Below, piece after piece: positions 1 through 6,056 of a stretch of DNA of 15,392 bases (the stretch's first letter is position 1; each line of letters starts with the position of its first letter). The position numbers were made by a program, and so were the translations under genes. This DNA is from Planctomycetaceae bacterium. Lineage in GTDB: Bacteria > Planctomycetota > Planctomycetia > Pirellulales > PALSA-1355. The notes under the pieces were generated by a model. That model saw only the letters and a program-made list of their open reading frames with translations. It searched no databases and had not been told where the DNA came from. Location: NCBI GenBank assembly GCA_005773095.1, contig SXHT01000288.1, positions 1 to 15,392 on the forward strand, given 5' to 3'.

Positions 1-249
1 ACCGACATCGAAACTTTCGATCGGCTCTGGTTCCGGAATCTCGGTCTTGACCGACTCAAACCTCGGCGCGGTATCATCAATGAGCGGCCCGACCACCGTG
101 CCCATCAGCAGCAAAACCGTGGAAAGAACAACGGCATGCGCAGTGACACTGGTGGCCCACCATAAGCCCTGCGTCTTGACCCAATCCGAGATGTCCTGGA
201 AAATTTGAGCGGGCGTCGGAAGGCTGAACGAAAACATGCCGCGCGACAT
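1..249 (-). CDS. Membrane-anchored hypothetical protein, N-terminal 83 residues (runs off window)
   Basis: An ATG at 249 is preceded by a good ribosome binding site (AAGGGGG, 6 nt away) and opens a frame that stays open to base 1, giving 83 residues with no stop. The protein starts MSRGMFSFSLPTPAQIFQD. It has one hydrophobic span at about residues 36-57 (TAHAVVLSTVLLLMGTVVG) and then an acidic, proline-containing stretch that begins the extracytoplasmic part. The topology is a short cytoplasmic N-terminus, one membrane anchor and an exported C-terminus. This shape is compatible with a TonB-like or scaffold role, but no domain is visible in the part available. It lies 135 bp downstream of the two-span protein on the same strand and is probably co-transcribed with it. 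I do not recognise a named family. That it is a gene is fairly certain; its function is unknown. Confidence 0.75.
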   Translation of the reverse strand, partial: MSRGMFSFSLPTPAQIFQDISDWVKTQGLWWATSVTAHAVVLSTVLLLMGTVVGPLIDDTAPRFESVKTEIPEPEPIESFDVG

Positions 250-384
250 TGCAAACCCCCTTATTTGGTGGCCAAGCTGCCAATTACGGAGCCGAAAACC
301 TCAAGGCCTCGTGCATGACTGCTGCCAAAGCCTGACGATCGATCAGGCAACGGCTGGCCCAATTGAATTATTTGTCCCCCCGGT

Positions 385-1518
385 TCATCGCCGCTCCTGG
401 TCTGATTCGTTTTGATCGAGCGGATTTATTGCCTCCTTCGCGACGTCAGTGCCGCTCCGATCCAGCCAATCGTTGATGTCAACTGTCTCCTCCTCGGAAT
501 CCTTTGCAAGCGAGCGACGGCGGCGCATCTCTCGCAGAGCCATATCCGTTGCCACCCCGGAATTGCCTGCCCACATTTGCCGTAGTCCCCAGCGGACCAA
601 CAGCGCCAAACCCACGGCGGCAATCACCATCAGCCCCCATCGGACTTCGCGGTCCTGGTCCTGGGGGGCGGCCTTTTGCAGCAGCGGCGGTTCCCAGACA
701 AACCGGCCAATGAAAAGGGGACTGGCCCGCATCTTCCCTTGACCATCTTCGTAGGCCATCAGCTTAAGAAAGTACCCCGTAAACCACCCGTCCTCGGAAA
801 CCTTGGCGCCGACGGGCATATCTCGGGGCAGCTCGGGGGTTATGCAAATGAAACTGTTTTGTCCCGAACTATCGTTGTAGCCAAAGATTTCCCAGATCTG
901 GCGGACGCCGGCCAGGTTGTCCTTCTCCAAATCTTTGTGCTTCAACACGCGGAGGACGTGCAAACGAAATTCGACCAGCTTGCCGCGAAAGTCATCAGGT
1001 CGGGTGAAGATATCGCCGAAACGCGTGTCCTTGATGGCCTTGCGTTGCAGCGCTGCGGCACTTTGCGACTTGGCCCACCGCAGCATGCGGTAGTAAGCCG
1101 GCATTTCGATCTCTTGCAAGAACTCCTTGTCCGCTACCACTTGTAATTCTTCTTTCAGCGATTCCAGCTCTTCGGAATCCTCATCGAGCGCGGGTGGTTT
1201 GGTGGGCTCCGCTACGGGCGCCACCGCGGGTTGCGAGACGGTATCGGCAGGAGCCTCCGCCGACGGTTTCTCCGCGGCTGCCGTTGAGCCCTGGGCTGCG
1301 GCCGGCGAAGGGTCGTCGTGCTCGGCTGGCGGGGCGTCGGAGTCGCCTGCACGTTGCACGTCGTCAGCAGCCCCGGAGAACATGGCCCACATCTTGGGAT
1401 CTCGGGCCCGAGCCATGAGCATGCCGATTAGGAAGAGCATAACGGTCAAGGTCATCAGCCGCGGCAGCTCGCGATTGCGAAAGAAAGGTCGAGGACCGAT
1501 ATCAGCTCGGCGACGCAT
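385..1518 (-). CDS. Two-span membrane protein with central soluble domain, function unknown
   Basis: The protein has 377 residues from the ATG at 1518, which follows a strong Shine-Dalgarno (GGGAGG, 4 nt upstream). The frame could extend to a TTG at 1614, but that would overlap the end of the HicA-like gene and has no ribosome binding site. Layout: a basic N-terminus, membrane span 1 at about 20-36, a low-complexity Ala/Pro/Glu linker at about 50-115, a soluble domain at about 130-278 (with FRGKLVEFRLHVLRV and WFTGYFLKLMAYEDGQGK), span 2 at about 293-312, and a charged C-terminal tail with an Arg cluster. The two spans would place linker and domain outside the cytoplasm. The beta-rich middle could be OB-fold-like, but that is a guess. 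I know of no assigned function; it resembles lineage-restricted planctomycete envelope proteins. The partial membrane protein at 1-249 lies next on the same strand. Confidence 0.85.
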   Translation of the reverse strand: MRRRADIGPRPFFRNRELPRLMTLTVMLFLIGMLMARARDPKMWAMFSGAADDVQRAGDSDAPPAEHDDPSPAAAQGSTAAAEKPSAEAPADTVSQPAVAPVAEPTKPPALDEDSEELESLKEELQVVADKEFLQEIEMPAYYRMLRWAKSQSAAALQRKAIKDTRFGDIFTRPDDFRGKLVEFRLHVLRVLKHKDLEKDNLAGVRQIWEIFGYNDSSGQNSFICITPELPRDMPVGAKVSEDGWFTGYFLKLMAYEDGQGKMRASPLFIGRFVWEPPLLQKAAPQDQDREVRWGLMVIAAVGLALLVRWGLRQMWAGNSGVATDMALREMRRRRSLAKDSEEETVDINDWLDRSGTDVAKEAINPLDQNESDQERR

Positions 1519-1578
1519 AGCGCCTCCCAACACGGTAATGACCCATTTCGAATCGCAGCGATCTCTCTCCCCTGTTCC

Positions 1579-1584
1579 AGTATA
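1579..1584 (-). promoter_or_regulatory. Possible -10 box for the two-span protein gene
   Basis: On the minus strand TATACT stands about 60 nt upstream of the ATG at 1518, in the 92-bp gap behind the HicA-like gene. It is a good sigma-70 -10 hexamer, but I see no convincing -35 at 16-18 bp. The gene may also be read through from the upstream operon. Confidence 0.3.
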
Positions 1585-1610
1585 CCGCAACTGGTGTTCA
1601 TTTGGTTCGC

Positions 1611-1907
1611 TCAAGAGCGATCATCCCACGGAGGATGCGGATGGCTCTGAACCTGCTTTTCGTAATCCGCCCTACTCTTGGTACAAGAAAACATGCCGTC
1701 AAAAAAAGCGCCTTGCACCCTGAGTTGACGCGCAATTTTACCTTTGAGCTTGTTACGAATTTCGTCCCGAGAGTGGGACACTTTTGTCAAAATTGGCGGG
1801 AGATTTGGAAGCCTCAATTCGAACCAGCGGTGATCAGTAGACCGGTTCGCACATTCCGTAAAACCGAACTTTCCCTGAAGGCATTGAACAAAGTCATTTG
1901 GCTTCAC
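1611..1907 (-). CDS. HicA-like putative mRNA interferase / toxin
   Basis: The protein has 98 residues and starts at a GTG at 1907 with a clear ribosome binding site (AGGAG, 8 nt upstream). The gap from the HicB-like gene is only 20 bp. HicA proteins are small dsRBD-like RNA-cleaving toxins in which a Gly-Phe region precedes a short strand carrying a catalytic His, followed by strands and a C-terminal helix. Here the order is GFTECANRSTDHRWFEL (His26 in the place of the usual GSHH), then PPILTKVSHSRDEI, then KGKIARQLRV. The match is to a divergent HicA-like group, not to classical HicA. The tail after residue 65 (FFDGMFSCTKSRADYEKQV) lies outside the core fold. Its role as toxin is inferred from fold and from its neighbours. 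The gene is probably co-transcribed with the two genes upstream. Confidence 0.7.
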   Translation of the reverse strand: MKPNDFVQCLQGKFGFTECANRSTDHRWFELRLPNLPPILTKVSHSRDEIRNKLKGKIARQLRVQGAFFDGMFSCTKSRADYEKQVQSHPHPPWDDRS

Positions 1908-1927
1908 AGGGGACGCTCCTGCAATCG

Positions 1928-2302
1928 CTAACCGGCCGTGCGCACCTTCGCAATGTGCTGCTGCAATTGGCGAAGTGCCACCCGCGACGGGGCGTGCGAA
2001 TGGCTGCCAGATTCAATGATGTCGTAATATTCCTTCAGGGAGTTGACATAGTCACGCTGTGCCGCATCTTCCGTATCGCCCACTCCGTAGACCCCGTAAT
2101 CGTCGTCGCTGGCGATGAATGAACCATCTTCGTCGCGCTCAACCATCAACACAATGTGCGAGCGCAGGTGGTAGCCCTGCCCCAGTGGACCATACAACAA
2201 TCGAGTGGCAGGCTGAGGTTGAACGGTAATCGGTTTGCAGCAAGAAAACTGCAATCTCGGGTTGGTTCGATACAGTAACCCGGATGATGGTAAGGTTTGC
2301 AT
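1928..2302 (-). CDS. HicB-like putative antitoxin
   Basis: The protein has 124 residues and starts at an ATG at 2302, only 3 bp after the stop of the DUF3467-like gene, so translation is likely coupled. Residues about 48-97 have a HicB-type partial RNase H-like pattern: a strand, an acidic turn (VERDEDGSFIASDDD), a short Gly-rich strand, the GDTEDA turn and a helix (YVNSLKEYYDIIES). Typical HicB antitoxins carry an equivalent G-D/E-T-x-E-A step before the helix. Residues 1-45 are not recognised and are rather basic. No DNA-binding helix-turn-helix or ribbon-helix-helix is evident in the short C-terminal tail. It lies directly upstream of the HicA-like gene, so antitoxin comes before toxin, the reverse of the classic hicA-hicB order. 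The fold assignment is moderately sure; antitoxin function is inferred. Confidence 0.65.
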   Translation of the reverse strand: MQTLPSSGLLYRTNPRLQFSCCKPITVQPQPATRLLYGPLGQGYHLRSHIVLMVERDEDGSFIASDDDYGVYGVGDTEDAAQRDYVNSLKEYYDIIESGSHSHAPSRVALRQLQQHIAKVRTAG

Positions 2303-2305
2303 AGA

Positions 2306-2620
2306 TTACTGTTCCTCGCGAGGATCAGTGGCGTTGGTGTCAATCTCAAGTCGTCTTTGTATTACTTTGGCAAATGAAGGAAATCGAGATGCGGAAATTG
2401 CTATTCGGGCGACGCATCGAGCTGTTACCTTCGGGATTTCCTTGATAGCCTCGACGCCTTCGTTCTGAAAGACGATTGGTGGTGGCATATCGAAAAAGGA
2501 GAGGTACACCTCATCGCGATCGGCTTGGATCAGCATATGATTAGAAAAGACGGTTTTGACGTCTTCCCCAATCGACCATTCGATGGGAATGGACATTGTT
2601 TCTGCGGATTCTTCTGCCAT
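2306..2620 (-). CDS. DUF3467-like small protein, first gene of TA-like operon
   Basis: The protein has 104 residues from the ATG at 2620. A GTG at 2674 or the Met nine codons further in (MSIPIEWS) are alternatives; none has a clear ribosome binding site. The core (IPIEWSIGEDVKTVFSNHM, then DEVYLSFFDMPPPIVF, then CVARIAISASRFPSFAKVI) follows the DUF3467-like pattern: an N-x-M/F-x-I strand, an acidic residue with an aromatic strand, a Pro-rich turn, a V/A-R-I strand and a final helix. No catalytic residues are evident and the family has no firm function. It ends 3 bp before the HicB-like gene and is the promoter-proximal member of the set, which suggests a regulatory or antitoxin-assisting role. 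That role is inference from position only. Confidence 0.65.
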   Translation of the reverse strand: MAEESAETMSIPIEWSIGEDVKTVFSNHMLIQADRDEVYLSFFDMPPPIVFQNEGVEAIKEIPKVTARCVARIAISASRFPSFAKVIQRRLEIDTNATDPREEQ

Positions 2621-2697
2621 GTTATTTTTTGAGGTAACCGCGCAAAAATAAAGCCGCAGACACTTTGCGGCCACAATAGGCGCGATCCGAATTGCGC

Positions 2698-2712
2698 GTT
2701 CGCCAAGCGAAC
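2698..2712. promoter_or_regulatory. Perfect inverted repeat, possible operator of the TA-like operon
   Basis: GTTCGC-CAA-GCGAAC has 6-bp perfect arms and a 3-bp spacer. It lies 78 bp upstream of the first ATG of the three-gene operon. Toxin-antitoxin operons are usually autoregulated through such sites, so it may be an operator. It could equally be an unrelated small hairpin. Confidence 0.3.
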
Positions 2713-2938
2713 CCTTTTGCCATCCGTGGCATCGGCTAACAGTGCGGACGCACGTTAGTATTCCCGTACTTAATCTAACCGACCGACTGGTTGATTCAAG
2801 GTTCGGGCTGCGATTATGTTCGTAATTGCCGGTTAGTCTAGGTGAATCTGCCGATCCTAACCAACAAATAGGCGGGTTTTCAGGTCTTCCTGCCCATTTC
2901 CGCCAAGATTATCCGCTGTGCACAACTTGGCGATCCAC

Positions 2939-2955
2939 GGCCGGCAAAGCCGGCC
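2939..2955. repeat. Short palindromic intergenic element
   Basis: GGCCGGC-AAA-GCCGGCC forms a perfect 7-bp hairpin with a 3-nt loop. There is no T-tract after it. It has the look of a dispersed REP-like repeat, and it argues that the upstream part of the open frame at 2826-3125 is not coding. Confidence 0.5.
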
Positions 2956-3125
2956 CTACCAGGTTGCCGAGCGTAAGACACGGATTGGCCCTGATGGCGG
3001 CTAAACGTCCCTTGGCCCATGGGCGAGAGTTGTGGTACAAGCTGGACCGGTTTCCTGCGCGGCGGCCAACACGGATGCTGGCGTTGCTAGCTAATTCTTC
3101 GCGCCTTGGGGAGGCGAGTTCACGG

Positions 3126-5123
3126 ATGAACAACTTTGTGCGCGTTTTGCGGATGGCCTTGCGGTACCGGTGGACCGTGGGCTGCTCGGCGGCTTGCTCG
3201 CTTTTGGTGGCGTGCTTGTGGGGCAGCAACATCGGAGCGGTCTATCCCTTGGTGCAAGTCTGCTTTCACGGGCAGTCCATGCACGCCTGGGTGGATGAGA
3301 AGATCGACACGGCTGAGGAAAAGGCCCAAGAACTGCGCGTCAAAATCGCCCGCAGCAACGCAAAGCTGAAGACTGCGAAACCGGAGGAGAAGCCGGAACT
3401 GGAAGCGACTTCGTCCAGCGCCGCCTCGCGGCTGGCATCCGAAGAGGACGCCATCACCCGCTACACATGGCTCAAGCCGCTGATCGTGCGCTATCTGCCC
3501 GATGACGCGTTTCGCACCCTGGTCTATGTCGTGGTGGCGCTGTTGGGGGGAACGCTCGTCAAAGCATCCTTTCTGACCATCAGCAACGTCCTGGTCGACC
3601 GGGTTGGGAACCTTGTGACGTTCGACCTCCGCAAGCGATTTTATCGCCGCACGTTGCGGATGGATCTGGCCACCTTCGGCGATAGCCAGACCAACGATTT
3701 GCTCAGTCGATTTACTCACGATCTGGAACAAGTAGGCCACGGCATTCAAACCGTATTCGGGCAGGTCGTGCGCGAACCGCTGAAAATGGCCGCCTGTCTG
3801 GCCGGCGCCGCATGGGTCAGTTGGCGACTTCTGCTGTTTGTGCTTGTGGTGGCGCCGATTGCCGCCCTGCTGATTCGACGGCTGGCCAAGTCGCTGAAGA
3901 AGGCCAACAAGCGGGCCATGGAACAAATGGCCGTGCTTTACAACATCCTGATCGAAACGCTGCACGGCATCAAAGTCGTGAAGGCCTTCACGATGGAACG
4001 GTCCGAGCGCCAGCGGTTCCACAAGATCAGCAAGCAATGCTACCGGCGGGCGATGCGGATTTCCGTCGTCGATCGCATGATCAATCCCGTCACCGAAATC
4101 ATGGGGATCCTCACGTTCTCAGTTGCCTTACTTTCCGGGGCGTATCTGGTGCTCTCCAAGCAGACGCATTTGTTTGGCATTCGCATGAGCGAGCGGCCCC
4201 TCGATCTGGGATCGATGCTGGTGTTCTTCGGCATGCTGGCGGGAATCAGCGATCCTTGGCGGAAGCTGACGGAAGTCTTCAACAAGACACAGAAGGCTCA
4301 AGCGGCTTGCGACCGCATCTTCCAACTGCTCGACCGCGAACCCAAGGTGCGCGATCAGCGCGGCCCGCGGCCGAATCTCCTCCACGAACGTGATTTGGTA
4401 TTCGAGAACGTGCGGTTCCATTATCAGCCCGAGCAACTCGTGCTCGAAGAAATCAACCTGCGGATTGCCTTCGGGGAGACCCTGGCGATTGTTGGTCCCA
4501 ACGGTTGCGGCAAGAGCACGCTGGCGAATCTGATTCCCCGGTTTTACGACCCGATCGAGGGCGCGGTGAAGCTGGATGACGTGGACCTGCGCGAACTGCA
4601 TTTGCGAGATTTGCGCCGGCAAATCGGCATCGTGACGCAAGAGACGCTGCTGTTCGACGACACCGTGTTTAACAACATTCGCTACGGTTCGCCGCAGGCC
4701 ACGCGGGAGCAAGTGATCGAAGCCGCCAGGCAGGCGCACGCCCACAAGTTCATCGAAAGCAAGTTGGAACTCGGCTACGAGACCGTCGTCGGCTCGCAAG
4801 GCAGCCGGCTCTCAGGCGGCCAGCGCCAGCGAATCGCCTTGGCCCGCGCCATCCTGCGCGATCCACGCATCCTGATTCTCGATGAAGCAACGAGCCAAAT
4901 CGATCTGGAAAGCGAACAAGTCATCCACCAGGTGCTTGAGCAGTTCACACGCAACCGTACGGCGATCATCATCACGCACCGCATGTCCACGCTGACCCTC
5001 GCGGACCGCATCGCCGTGATGAACGCCGGCCATCTGGTGGATGTGGGCACCCACGAGCAGTTGCTGGGCCGCTGCGACCTCTACCGCCGGCTGTATCAGA
5101 TCCAGTTTCGCGAAGCAGGGTAG
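3126..5123 (+). CDS. ABC exporter half-transporter (MsbA-like, TMD-NBD)
   Basis: The protein has 665 residues from the ATG at 3126, with a GGGGAGG about 11 nt upstream. The frame is open back to a TTG at 2826, but that part looks intergenic. An N-terminal six-helix exporter domain is followed by a C-terminal ATPase domain with all motifs: Walker A GPNGCGKST at 457-465, Q-loop Gln505, signature LSGGQ at 562-566, Walker B ILILDE at 582-587 with catalytic Glu587, D-loop SQID, and H-loop His618. It should act as a homodimer exporting lipid, lipid-linked sugar or drug; the substrate cannot be told. Unusual is a long hydrophilic, Lys/Glu/Ala-rich segment at about 50-128 between spans 1 and 2, where most MsbA-like proteins have a short loop. 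It is predicted to be extracytoplasmic and partly coiled-coil. The gene appears to be monocistronic. Confidence 0.93.
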   Translation: MNNFVRVLRMALRYRWTVGCSAACSLLVACLWGSNIGAVYPLVQVCFHGQSMHAWVDEKIDTAEEKAQELRVKIARSNAKLKTAKPEEKPELEATSSSAASRLASEEDAITRYTWLKPLIVRYLPDDAFRTLVYVVVALLGGTLVKASFLTISNVLVDRVGNLVTFDLRKRFYRRTLRMDLATFGDSQTNDLLSRFTHDLEQVGHGIQTVFGQVVREPLKMAACLAGAAWVSWRLLLFVLVVAPIAALLIRRLAKSLKKANKRAMEQMAVLYNILIETLHGIKVVKAFTMERSERQRFHKISKQCYRRAMRISVVDRMINPVTEIMGILTFSVALLSGAYLVLSKQTHLFGIRMSERPLDLGSMLVFFGMLAGISDPWRKLTEVFNKTQKAQAACDRIFQLLDREPKVRDQRGPRPNLLHERDLVFENVRFHYQPEQLVLEEINLRIAFGETLAIVGPNGCGKSTLANLIPRFYDPIEGAVKLDDVDLRELHLRDLRRQIGIVTQETLLFDDTVFNNIRYGSPQATREQVIEAARQAHAHKFIESKLELGYETVVGSQGSRLSGGQRQRIALARAILRDPRILILDEATSQIDLESEQVIHQVLEQFTRNRTAIIITHRMSTLTLADRIAVMNAGHLVDVGTHEQLLGRCDLYRRLYQIQFREAG

Positions 5124-5348
5124 CCGGGATTCCGGCGCCAAAGGCACAGCAGCGCATCAACGATGGTCGATTCGCCAGACGTAAACGTTCACGGGCCAAG
5201 AGAGAGAGGGGCACATTTTCCCGGGAACCACGTTGGGCAACCCACCCAACAGCACGAAATACCTTTCTTGAATTCGCCGGGAAAATGAGCCAGTCCCCGG
5301 TCCCCTCAACGGTTACGCAGTTTGAACAGCGGACCGACCTTGTGGCTA
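5124..5348. other. Intergenic region downstream of the ABC exporter
   Basis: I find no convincing gene or terminator directly behind the ABC stop codon. The region contains the 82-bp palindromic element at 5210-5291 and then leads into the sigma-54 promoter. Any upstream activator sites for that promoter would be expected here, but I could not identify one. Confidence 0.5.
5210..5291 (-). repeat. 82-bp MITE-like element, copy 1
   Basis: The ends are inverted repeats: GGCACATTTTCCCGG on the left and its near-complement CCGGGAAAATGAGCC on the right (14 of 15 positions, 11 consecutive). An inner hairpin GTTGGG...CCCAAC lies at 5232-5250. Read on the minus strand the whole element aligns over its length with 14574-14654, at 64 of 82 positions by hand count. 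It has no coding capacity. I saw no clear target-site duplication. It is best described as a non-autonomous MITE-like or large REP-like repeat. Confidence 0.65.
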
Positions 5349-5365
5349 TTGGCACGCGGCTTGCA
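5349..5365 (+). promoter_or_regulatory. rpoN site: Sigma-54 (RpoN) promoter, -24/-12
   Basis: TTGGCACG-CGGC-TTGCA matches the sigma-54 consensus YTGGCACG-N4-TTGCW at every defined position, with the correct spacing. Transcription should begin near 5376 on the plus strand. Sigma-54 promoters need an ATP-dependent activator, so what lies downstream is probably switched on by a specific signal. The site lies in intergenic DNA, which makes a chance match unlikely. Confidence 0.8.
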
Positions 5366-5390
5366 TAAAGGGGCGTGAACCGCAAGCAAA

Positions 5391-5528
5391 ATGTTTGCCG
5401 ACAAGCGGAACAAAACCCGGCGGGGCTGGAACCGAGAAGAGTCTCAGGTCCGGGGTCGGCAAGCAGCAGAGGCAACGCCAGGCGGTAAATCGGAAACTCA
5501 ATTCCTTCTTGAACTTAAGACGCCCTAA
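5391..5528 (+). CDS. Small basic protein, 45 aa, hypothetical
   Basis: An ATG at 5391, about 15 nt after the predicted sigma-54 start site, opens 45 codons ending in TAA. The N-terminal half is strongly basic (MFADKRNKTRRGWNR) and the C-terminal half is acidic to neutral, ending FLLELKTP. There is no signal peptide or membrane span. No Shine-Dalgarno is visible in the very short leader. Third-position GC by hand count is about 56 percent, which does not show the strong bias expected of a gene in this DNA, so coding is uncertain. Its support is that it is the only sizeable frame between a near-perfect promoter and a terminator. The product is not recognised. Confidence 0.35.
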   Translation: MFADKRNKTRRGWNREESQVRGRQAAEATPGGKSETQFLLELKTP

Positions 5529-5586
5529 AAGGAACAATTGAGGCGGCGTCTTGGCGCAAGGTTCGGAGCCGGTTTCCAACACATGG

Positions 5587-5641
5587 CAGGCGAGCTGAAG
5601 GTATCCTCCAAGGGAACCTTGGGCTCGCCTGTTCTTTTTTG
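5587..5641 (+). terminator. Rho-independent terminator of the sigma-54 unit
   Basis: CAGGCGAGC (5587-5595) pairs with GCTCGCCTG (5623-5631) in a 9-bp stem. An inner stem CCAAGG-GAA-CCTTGG (5608-5622) stacks directly on it, leaving a 12-nt bulge on the 5' side. TTCTTTTTT follows immediately on the plus strand. This closes the transcript from the sigma-54 promoter. Confidence 0.75.
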
Positions 5642-5904
5642 GTTGCAGCATTCCTGCACATCTGCATCGATTCGCAACACTTCGGATCCGGTCCGTTTCT
5701 GATCGAGTCCGCGGTCAATGATCAGGCGGCATCACCGATTGAACCGCCGTGACAATCGGAATCGCACGCTTGCCACGCGGTTGTGGGCAATGGGTGAGTT
5801 TACAGTGCGCGCGGGATATCGCGGGGGGGCAATAACTATCCCTGGCCTTAGCGAATAATTCTTATGCTGCCACTCATGCAGGACGATCGCGTCGTCGGCA
5901 AGTA

Positions 5905-5925
5905 GGACGGATTTTCAATCCGTCC
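5905..5925. repeat. Palindromic intergenic element
   Basis: GGACGGATT-TTC-AATCCGTCC forms a perfect 9-bp hairpin with a 3-nt loop. It has no T-tract. Its form suggests a dispersed REP-like repeat of this genome, but there is only one copy in the window. Confidence 0.5.
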
Positions 5926-5970
5926 CAGCAAGACGTTGCAATCGCCCTGACCAGTTATGGCTCGTCGCAT

Positions 5971-5998
5971 TTGGATAACCGACCCGGCCCAGTATAGG
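5971..5998 (+). promoter_or_regulatory. Possible sigma-70 promoter for the DUF1549-DUF1501 operon
   Basis: TTGGAT and TATAGG are spaced by 16 bp and lie about 60 bp upstream of the ATG at 6057. The boxes match four of six bases each or better, so this is plausible but not strong. Confidence 0.35.
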
Positions 5999-6056
5999 AT
6001 GAAGTTTCTCAGGTCTATTTCGCCCCCGGTCTTGGGCTTTCTGCAAGAGAATTACG

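Larger units (their letters stand above)
2621..3125. other. 505-bp divergent intergenic region
   Basis: This lies between the minus-strand TA-like operon and the plus-strand ABC exporter and should hold both promoters. I see a 15-bp inverted repeat at 2698-2712, CTAACCG/CGGTTAG arms near 2775 and 2832, and a short palindrome at 2939-2955. An open plus-strand frame runs through from a TTG at 2826 into the ABC gene. Its product up to residue 100 has no family character and crosses the palindrome, so I treat it as non-coding. Confidence 0.6.
5376..5641 (+). ncRNA. Predicted short sigma-54-dependent transcript
   Basis: The predicted start is about 12 nt after the -12 element and the end is the intrinsic terminator at 5587-5641, giving about 265 nt. 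The only plus-strand ORF with a plausible length inside is the 45-codon one at 5391-5528. A second stem, AAGACGCC (5517-5524) with GGCGTCTT (5545-5552), lies across that ORF's end. It competes with possible pairing between CAATTCCTT and AAGGAACAATTG on either side. The transcript may be a regulatory RNA, an mRNA for a small protein, or both. I do not recognise an RNA family. Confidence 0.45.
5642..6056. other. Intergenic region before the DUF1549 gene
   Basis: This 415-bp stretch holds a hairpin repeat at 5905-5925 and a candidate promoter at 5971-5998. I found no small gene with a ribosome binding site and codon character on either strand. Confidence 0.5.

Noticed and set aside
77..283. 68-codon minus frame at the left edge
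   Set aside because: The frame starting at 249, with a strong ribosome binding site and a membrane span, is clearly the used one.
2826..3125. N-terminal 100-residue extension of the ABC exporter from a TTG
   Set aside because: It crosses a perfect palindrome, has no family similarity or membrane/signal character, and the ATG at 3126 begins where MsbA-like proteins usually do.
3120..4037. 305-codon open frame antisense to the ABC exporter
   Set aside because: Shadow frame; the sense strand shows the transporter domain throughout.
5430..5475. CAGGTCCGG...AAGCAGC resembling the conserved core of bacterial SRP (4.5S) RNA
   Set aside because: The loop does not have the GGAA tetraloop or the symmetric internal loop, and the flanks do not pair as a long hairpin. 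The likeness seems accidental.
5583..5700. ATG at 5583 opening a short frame across the terminator
   Set aside because: It runs through the terminator stem and T-tract, so it would not be transcribed beyond them from the sigma-54 promoter.
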